The position numbers were made by a program, and so were the translations under genes. Shown here in pieces: positions 59,737 to 64,000 of a DNA stretch of 64,000 nt; positions within the stretch are counted from its first letter, which is position 1, and the number at the start of each line of letters is the position of its first letter. This DNA comes from Buxus sempervirens (lineage: Eukaryota; Streptophyta; Magnoliopsida; Buxales; Buxaceae). The notes below the pieces were generated by a model. The model was not told the DNA's origin, made no database searches, and saw nothing but the letters and a program-made list of their open reading frames with translations. The stretch is taken from contig OX387183.1 of NCBI GenBank assembly GCA_947561395.2, positions 2,923,883-2,987,882 on the forward strand, given 5' to 3'.

Positions 59737-59996
59737 ATACTCAGTGCGGTTTCAACAGAACCGTCACTATAAGTACGGTTTCTATGCAAATTAACCAAAC
59801 CGTACATACAGGGCGGTTCAATTCACTTACACTCGTCATGATTGCTGTCGACGTGGCTCAACGGCCGAAGCTTCGCGAAGCCACGTGGCAGCTCACGCAA
59901 CAAGCATGGATATCAACCGTGCTGTGTGTGCGGTTACAACCGCACATACAGAGCGGTTGAGACCAAAATTACAAAAACCGTTCATTAAGTACGGTT
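59737..59996 (-). repeat. AACCGTAC palindrome array of LTR D
   Basis: Inverted repeats such as AACCGTACATACAGGGCGGTT and AACCGCACATACAGAGCGGTT, about five units at uneven spacing. Position as in B/C, but a third, different palindrome. Confidence 0.8.
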
Positions 59997-60114
59997 AGCA
60001 CCACTTTTGAGAGTTTTTGAGTTTTTGACAAATTTCAATGCTCAAATAAGACATTTAAAGCCCCTTTTGAGTATTCTCTTATATTGAGGTGCAATTTTGG
60101 GTGTCTACAATGCC

Positions 60115-60466
60115 CCAAAAAAAATTTAGCCCTTAGAGAGCATTGTTCACGAGATTCATGCTTGAATATCCCAAAAGTTACACCAAATTTCCAGATTTCA
60201 GGTTTTTAAATTTTTTCATGTTCACCTCATGGCATTGAAACCCCAAAATAACACATGCTATCAAATCATATCACACCATGGGTTTTCCTTTAAACAAGCT
60301 TCTAGACAAAATCAAACACCATGCCCATGCCTTCATCAATGTGAATTTTCTAATCATGCAAATCAAATTTAAGATTCAATATACACAAGTAAAGTAATCA
60401 AAATAGCAAGCATTCAAAAGTAAAGAAAAAGCATGAACAAACACACAAAATGGCTTAAATCCACAA
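60115..60466 (-). other. leader of element C, PBS-proximal part
   Basis: AT-rich sequence homologous to B just after its PBS (shared TTCATGCTTTTTCTTTACTTTTG). No gene. Confidence 0.75.
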
Positions 60467-60485
60467 GTCCCCAGCAGAGTTGCCA
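60467..60485 (-). promoter_or_regulatory. primer binding site of C (tRNA-Arg type)
   Basis: TGGCAACTCTGCTGGGGAC on the minus strand, two bases from the LTR, one base different from the PBS of B. Confidence 0.83.
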
Positions 60486-62569
60486 GTTGTGAGACATCGA
60501 AAAAATCACCAGGATGATTTCCCCTCTGTCAGCACACGGGCTCAACGTAAAAATGGGAGAGCCGCCACCATTCAGAATTTTTGGAGGTGTGAATGGACAC
60601 CGAAATCATCAAAAATAATCAAAAAGGGTTAAAAAACAAATACTAGAGTAAAAAACTCTACTTGAAAATCAAATCCAGAGATGGGTAAGGGGATTAGATT
60701 ATGAACAGGGGAAGGTGTTAGGCACCCCCATTCATCCACACAAAGTGGTTACCAAGTGTTTGTTCATGCAAAAAAGTAAGAAAGCTTGCTAAAATCATTG
60801 AAACATTGAAAAAGAATTAAACAAATGTATGATATCTTCACATGAGAAATCCAAATGGATTCCAGATCCTCTTTTATATCAATATCACTTCTGGAATATC
60901 AACAATAAATAGAAATCAAGGCAAAGATTGAAAAACCAAGTTGAGTGAAATCCAGAAATTTTGGTAAAAGATAATGCCATTTGTCTTGAAATCATTCAAA
61001 TCCAACTTTAAATTGAATCAAACCAAATCCATTTGAAAGATTATGGTAAATAAGAGATTCATGCACAATTTCAAGTAGATCCGGTTGAAAACCTAGGAGT
61101 TATGCCTTCTTTAAAGTTGCTACTAGAGATGATTAAAAGTGACAAGTGGGCAAGTTTGGAAAATTATCTAGACAAATCTGCTCCATATAAATTCATGAAA
61201 TTTGGTGTGAGTGAAGTCTGTATGGCCATCTTTCAAATGAAACTAGCCTCATACAAAAATTCATTCGGATGTGCCTTGGATGGTCTCCCGAACAGGCCCC
61301 GAAGATCACAGATTTACCCAGAAAAGTGCTGTTGAACAGCTCTGAGTAAATCTGTTGCTCACGACACAAATGGAGTCAAACAATTATGAAACCAACTGGA
61401 TTTGAAAATAGACTCATAAAGGAGTGCCCAGAAACAAAAATCACTCCAATTGGATTTAAAACAAACACATGGCGCTCAGTCGAAGTGACAGGTTCCATAT
61501 TCAGATCTGAAATGACCTATCAACTTCGAAAGAGAGGTGTCAAAAATCTGCTTGATAGAAATTTATGAAATTTTACAGGCATAAACTAGACAACCTCACA
61601 TTTCCCATGGTTCTAGAATCACTCCAAAATTCATCCAGACGATGAAGTTATGAGTGTCCGAGTCGGGGTACAGTTGCTGTCAAGTTAAGCCCTTTTTGAA
61701 GAAAACCAACTCCAAATAGTGATAAAGTGTGTGTGATCCGTGCAAGATTAATCAAAATCCTTTAAAAATTATTTGAAAACATTCTAGAATTGATTGAGGC
61801 TATTTATTTCAGATTTATCACAATAAACGCAATAAATCCAAAATATGAGCCTATCCCGCCAAAATCATGTGCTATGTATGTGTAGGTGTAAAAACCATTC
61901 CAACAACGTAGCAAAGATAGTATGCATTCATATCACTCAAAATAAGGGTCTAAAATGACCTAGGGTTCCGTTTCATTATCGTTTCCCTTAGTTCTCTCTC
62001 CCTGTTAAACACGGTTCTTCAAGATAATCTTGGGGTACTTTGAATATGAACGGGTTTCCATAGAATCACAAGGCTTATAGCATGCATTTAGATCAATAAA
62101 AAAGGGATTCTAGAACAACCTAGGATTTCGTTCCATTATCGTTTCCCTTAGTTCTCTCTCCCCGTTCAACACGGTTCTTCAAGATAATCTTGGGGTACTT
62201 TGAATATGGAACGGTTTACATAGATTCAAAAGGCTTATTCAAATAGGTTCTAGCACTAGGATCAATCCCCAGTCTCGTTTCTCCCAGATCCCGCCTTCAC
62301 GTTTTACGGCTAGGGGGAGTCTTGAGATACTTTGAGCCGGGGAAGGGTTTTCACACACATAGAAGGCCTTATTCAACAGAAAGGTAGAAGAAGAGATCTA
62401 GGTCTAGAAATGTAAAAACAAAAATTAAAAAGAGGTTTGAGGCCTACCTGGGTTCTGGAAGCACTTCCGCTGCGGTTTCCCTCTTCACTCGGAGCTCTTC
62501 TTGGCAAAAGTTGTTGACAAGAATTGTTGGCAAGAGAGTTAATGGCCATTTGCTTAAGGAGGAGCCTCC

Positions 62570-62577
62570 TATTTATA
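62570..62577 (-). promoter_or_regulatory. TATA box of 5' LTR of C
   Basis: TATAAATA on the minus strand, in CCTATAAATAGGAGG, about 165 bp after the array. Confidence 0.75.
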
Positions 62578-62741
62578 GGCAAAGGTTAGGGTTAGGGTTG
62601 GTGAGAATGGTAGACACAACATAATGTCTATAACCCACCAACCTTAACCCTAAGGCCATTTCCGAGATTTCCACTCATTTAATGAGGGATATGATGGTAA
62701 AAAGTGAAATCTCTCGGAAAACCCTAATTTTGAGCAAAACT

Positions 62742-62888
62742 TGTGTATCCGACATATCAGGCCGGATACACAAGTGCCTTAATGTATCCGGCCTATGATG
62801 CCGGATACACTGAGGTCTGCTTGTATCCGGCATATTCCATCAGATACAAAGGAAAACACTTGTATCCGGCCTGAGTTGCCGGATACAA
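62742..62888 (-). repeat. GTATCCGGC palindrome array, four units (5' LTR of C)
   Basis: Same four units as 11191-11339, with slightly better symmetry, for example GTATCCGGCCTGAGTTGCCGGATAC. Confidence 0.9.
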
Positions 62889-62988
62889 GGAAAAAACTCA
62901 TTTTCTCAAATTCTGTGCTGGCCTTCAAGGAGATAATGATTTTTTATGATTATTGATCATTTTGACAGTGCAATTTGGGGTGTCTACA

Positions 62989-64000
62989 GTACTGTGTGGA
63001 GAGTCCCTTGAGGCTAGAGCAACAACTAGAGCTTCTCCTCCTCCTTCAAATGATCTTCCAAGGTATGCTTGGAACTTTGACGGAGGTTGGGAGGGGCTTG
63101 GTAGGCTTATGGAGGGATTTAGAAGGGTTTAGAAGATTAGGAGGTGAAGAGGAAAGGTTGAGGGGGGGTCTCTGGTTCGTGGGAGAGGGTTAAGAGGCAA
63201 AGCCAAGCCAACCCTCAAAAAAGAGCTGCAGGGCCGTATTTATAGATTTTAGTCTTGCCCATACATAATGTGTGAGCAAGCCTTGCCCGTACATCATGTG
63301 CGGGCAGGACGTCTTGTCTACAATCATCACAAATCATCCACGTGGCAAGTTCAAGCAAAAGATAAGATTTTCCGAAGATCTTTCAAAACCGTATGGGAAG
63401 TGCGGGCAAGCCATTTTCAGCTCAATTTTGCCTCGTCCGAATTTTAAGTACAGATTTTGAGATTTTCTAAGATTTCGAATAAGCTTCTAGGTAAGATTTT
63501 GCCTGCATAGTATATACGGGCAAGGCATGTCCGTAAATACTGTGCGGGCACGAAATTCTCTCTCCTAGTTGGCTGATTTGATATGATTTGACTAGCCATA
63601 AATGTGATTTGATGAGAGAATGATTATCCGATTTTATTATTAAATAATTAGGATATTTTAAGAAATAACATTATTTTATTCAAGATATTTTTCTTTCTTT
63701 TGTCCTTTAGCCTTTTAGTTTGCCACTTGGCAAATGTGCAAGCACACTTGCCACATGGACTGGATTTCTGCACTTATTTAAAGTTTTTACCCTTAGGGTT
63801 GCTCTGCTCATATCTCCTCCATCCGAACTCCAATTTGGGCAAACTCAGTTGCGTTGGAACCATGTAGGGATTTTCTATCTACAGGGATGGAGTATAGTGG
63901 TCAATTCAGGCTCGATCAAAAAGTCAATTTCTGCTCCCTAGGATTTGACTTATTTTGTTGTTTTGCTGTCTTTTAGCACATTTTGGTTTGATCAAAATTT
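62989..64000 (-). mobile_element. 5' (U3) part of LTR G, right copy, runs off the window
   Basis: Close match to 11437-12448, including TATAAATA (63244-63237) and the TGCCCG palindrome array (about 63256-63551). In an undisturbed locus this is the flank into which C inserted; its presence also at 11437 shows a duplication. Confidence 0.75.

Larger units (their letters stand above)
57689..60109 (-). mobile_element. solo LTR D, a sister family of the B/C LTRs
   Basis: 2421 bp on the minus strand, TGTAGACACCCA to GTCTCACA. It shares with B/C LTRs the GGTGTTAGGCACCCCC and GGTGGCGACTC regions near the 3' end and the array-then-TATA order, but is otherwise well diverged. It has no internal region, and a perfect TSD within the leader of C. 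Short ORFs (for example near 58081 and 59147) are not genes. Confidence 0.88.
57684..60114. repeat. TSD ATGCC around solo LTR D
   Basis: ATGCC at 57684-57688 and 60110-60114, exactly outside TGTGAGAC and GTGTCTACA. Confidence 0.88.
15558..62988 (-). mobile_element. element C: Tat/Ogre-like Ty3/Gypsy retrotransposon, minus strand, hosting B and D
   Basis: Read on the minus strand: 5' LTR (62988-60488), PBS, leader with tandem repeats, gag-pol (about 54996-47707), 3' spacer (47706-46733), then after the inserted element B the antisense gene block (20062-15558). Solo LTR D is inserted in the leader. Continuity across B is shown by the TSD TTTCC and by the uninterrupted equivalent at 37597-37620 in B. 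The left end at 15558 is a rearrangement boundary; the LTR at 8934-11436 is its 3' LTR or a duplicated solo copy. gag-pol has roughly half a dozen breaks. Confidence 0.8.
60488..62988 (-). repeat. 5' LTR of element C
   Basis: 2501 bp, nearly identical to 8934-11436. Palindrome array 62888-62742, TATAAATA at 62577-62570, donor-like site near 62447. It is adjacent to the PBS on its left, hence the 5' LTR. GTACT (62989-62993) follows. Confidence 0.9.

Overview
ORGANISM AND TYPE. The window is intergenic DNA from a flowering plant with a repeat-rich genome. I find no intact host gene, rRNA or tRNA. Almost everything is nested Ty3/Gypsy LTR retrotransposon sequence, mainly one large lineage of Tat/Ogre type. 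The Tat/Ogre call rests on a PBS beginning TGGCGACTC, which fits a tRNA-Arg primer, a second RNase H domain after the usual one, very long elements, and extra antisense ORFs between pol and the 3' LTR. All coding regions are decayed fossils. The plant species cannot be told from this. LAYOUT. 1-2882: AT-rich DNA without a recognisable gene. 2883-8011: an LTR-like block interrupted by a second, Tekay-like solo LTR (4944-7919). 8012-12458: remains of an LTR here called G (minus strand) that landed in a LINE (12459-about 14690), and itself holds an LTR of family C (8934-11436) flanked by GTACT on both sides. 14691-15557: unassigned. 15558-62988: element C on the minus strand, with its 5' LTR at 60488-62988, gag-pol at about 54996-47707, and an antisense gene block at 15558-20052. 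Element B (plus strand, 20063-46732, 26.7 kb, TSD TTTCC) is inserted in C between pol and that block. B has both LTRs, PBS, leader, gag-pol (25292-32538) and its own antisense block (42489-37614). Two solo LTRs sit inside these: F (33016-37102, TSD GGCGC) in B, and D (57689-60109, TSD ATGCC) in C. B and C each preserve the other's empty site, so the nesting is well supported. 62989-64000 repeats 11437-12448. HOW THE PARTS MAY WORK TOGETHER. Both elements carry the same two-gene antisense block after pol: aORF1, a plant mobile domain (PMD) protein with a proline/alanine-rich middle and an RG-rich tail, and aORF2, a DUF7745/PMD-like protein with a long coiled coil. The blocks have intron-like gaps and their own TATA boxes. 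Short arrays of an inverted repeat (GTATCCGGC, short spacer, GCCGGATAC) lie just upstream of the TATA box in the LTRs and again upstream of the TATA boxes of the antisense genes. LTRs G and D have arrays in the same place built from different palindromes (TGCCCGTAC.. and AACCGTAC..). I infer a shared cis-regulatory module, with the antisense PMD proteins as candidate binders or anti-silencing factors, comparable in logic to VANC proteins of VANDAL transposons. This is the most interesting signal in the window and is untested. RELATIVE ORDER inferred from nesting: LINE, then LTR G in it, then C in G, then B and D in C, then F in B. LTR pairs look a few percent different by eye, so B and C are probably recent on the scale of about a million years or somewhat more.
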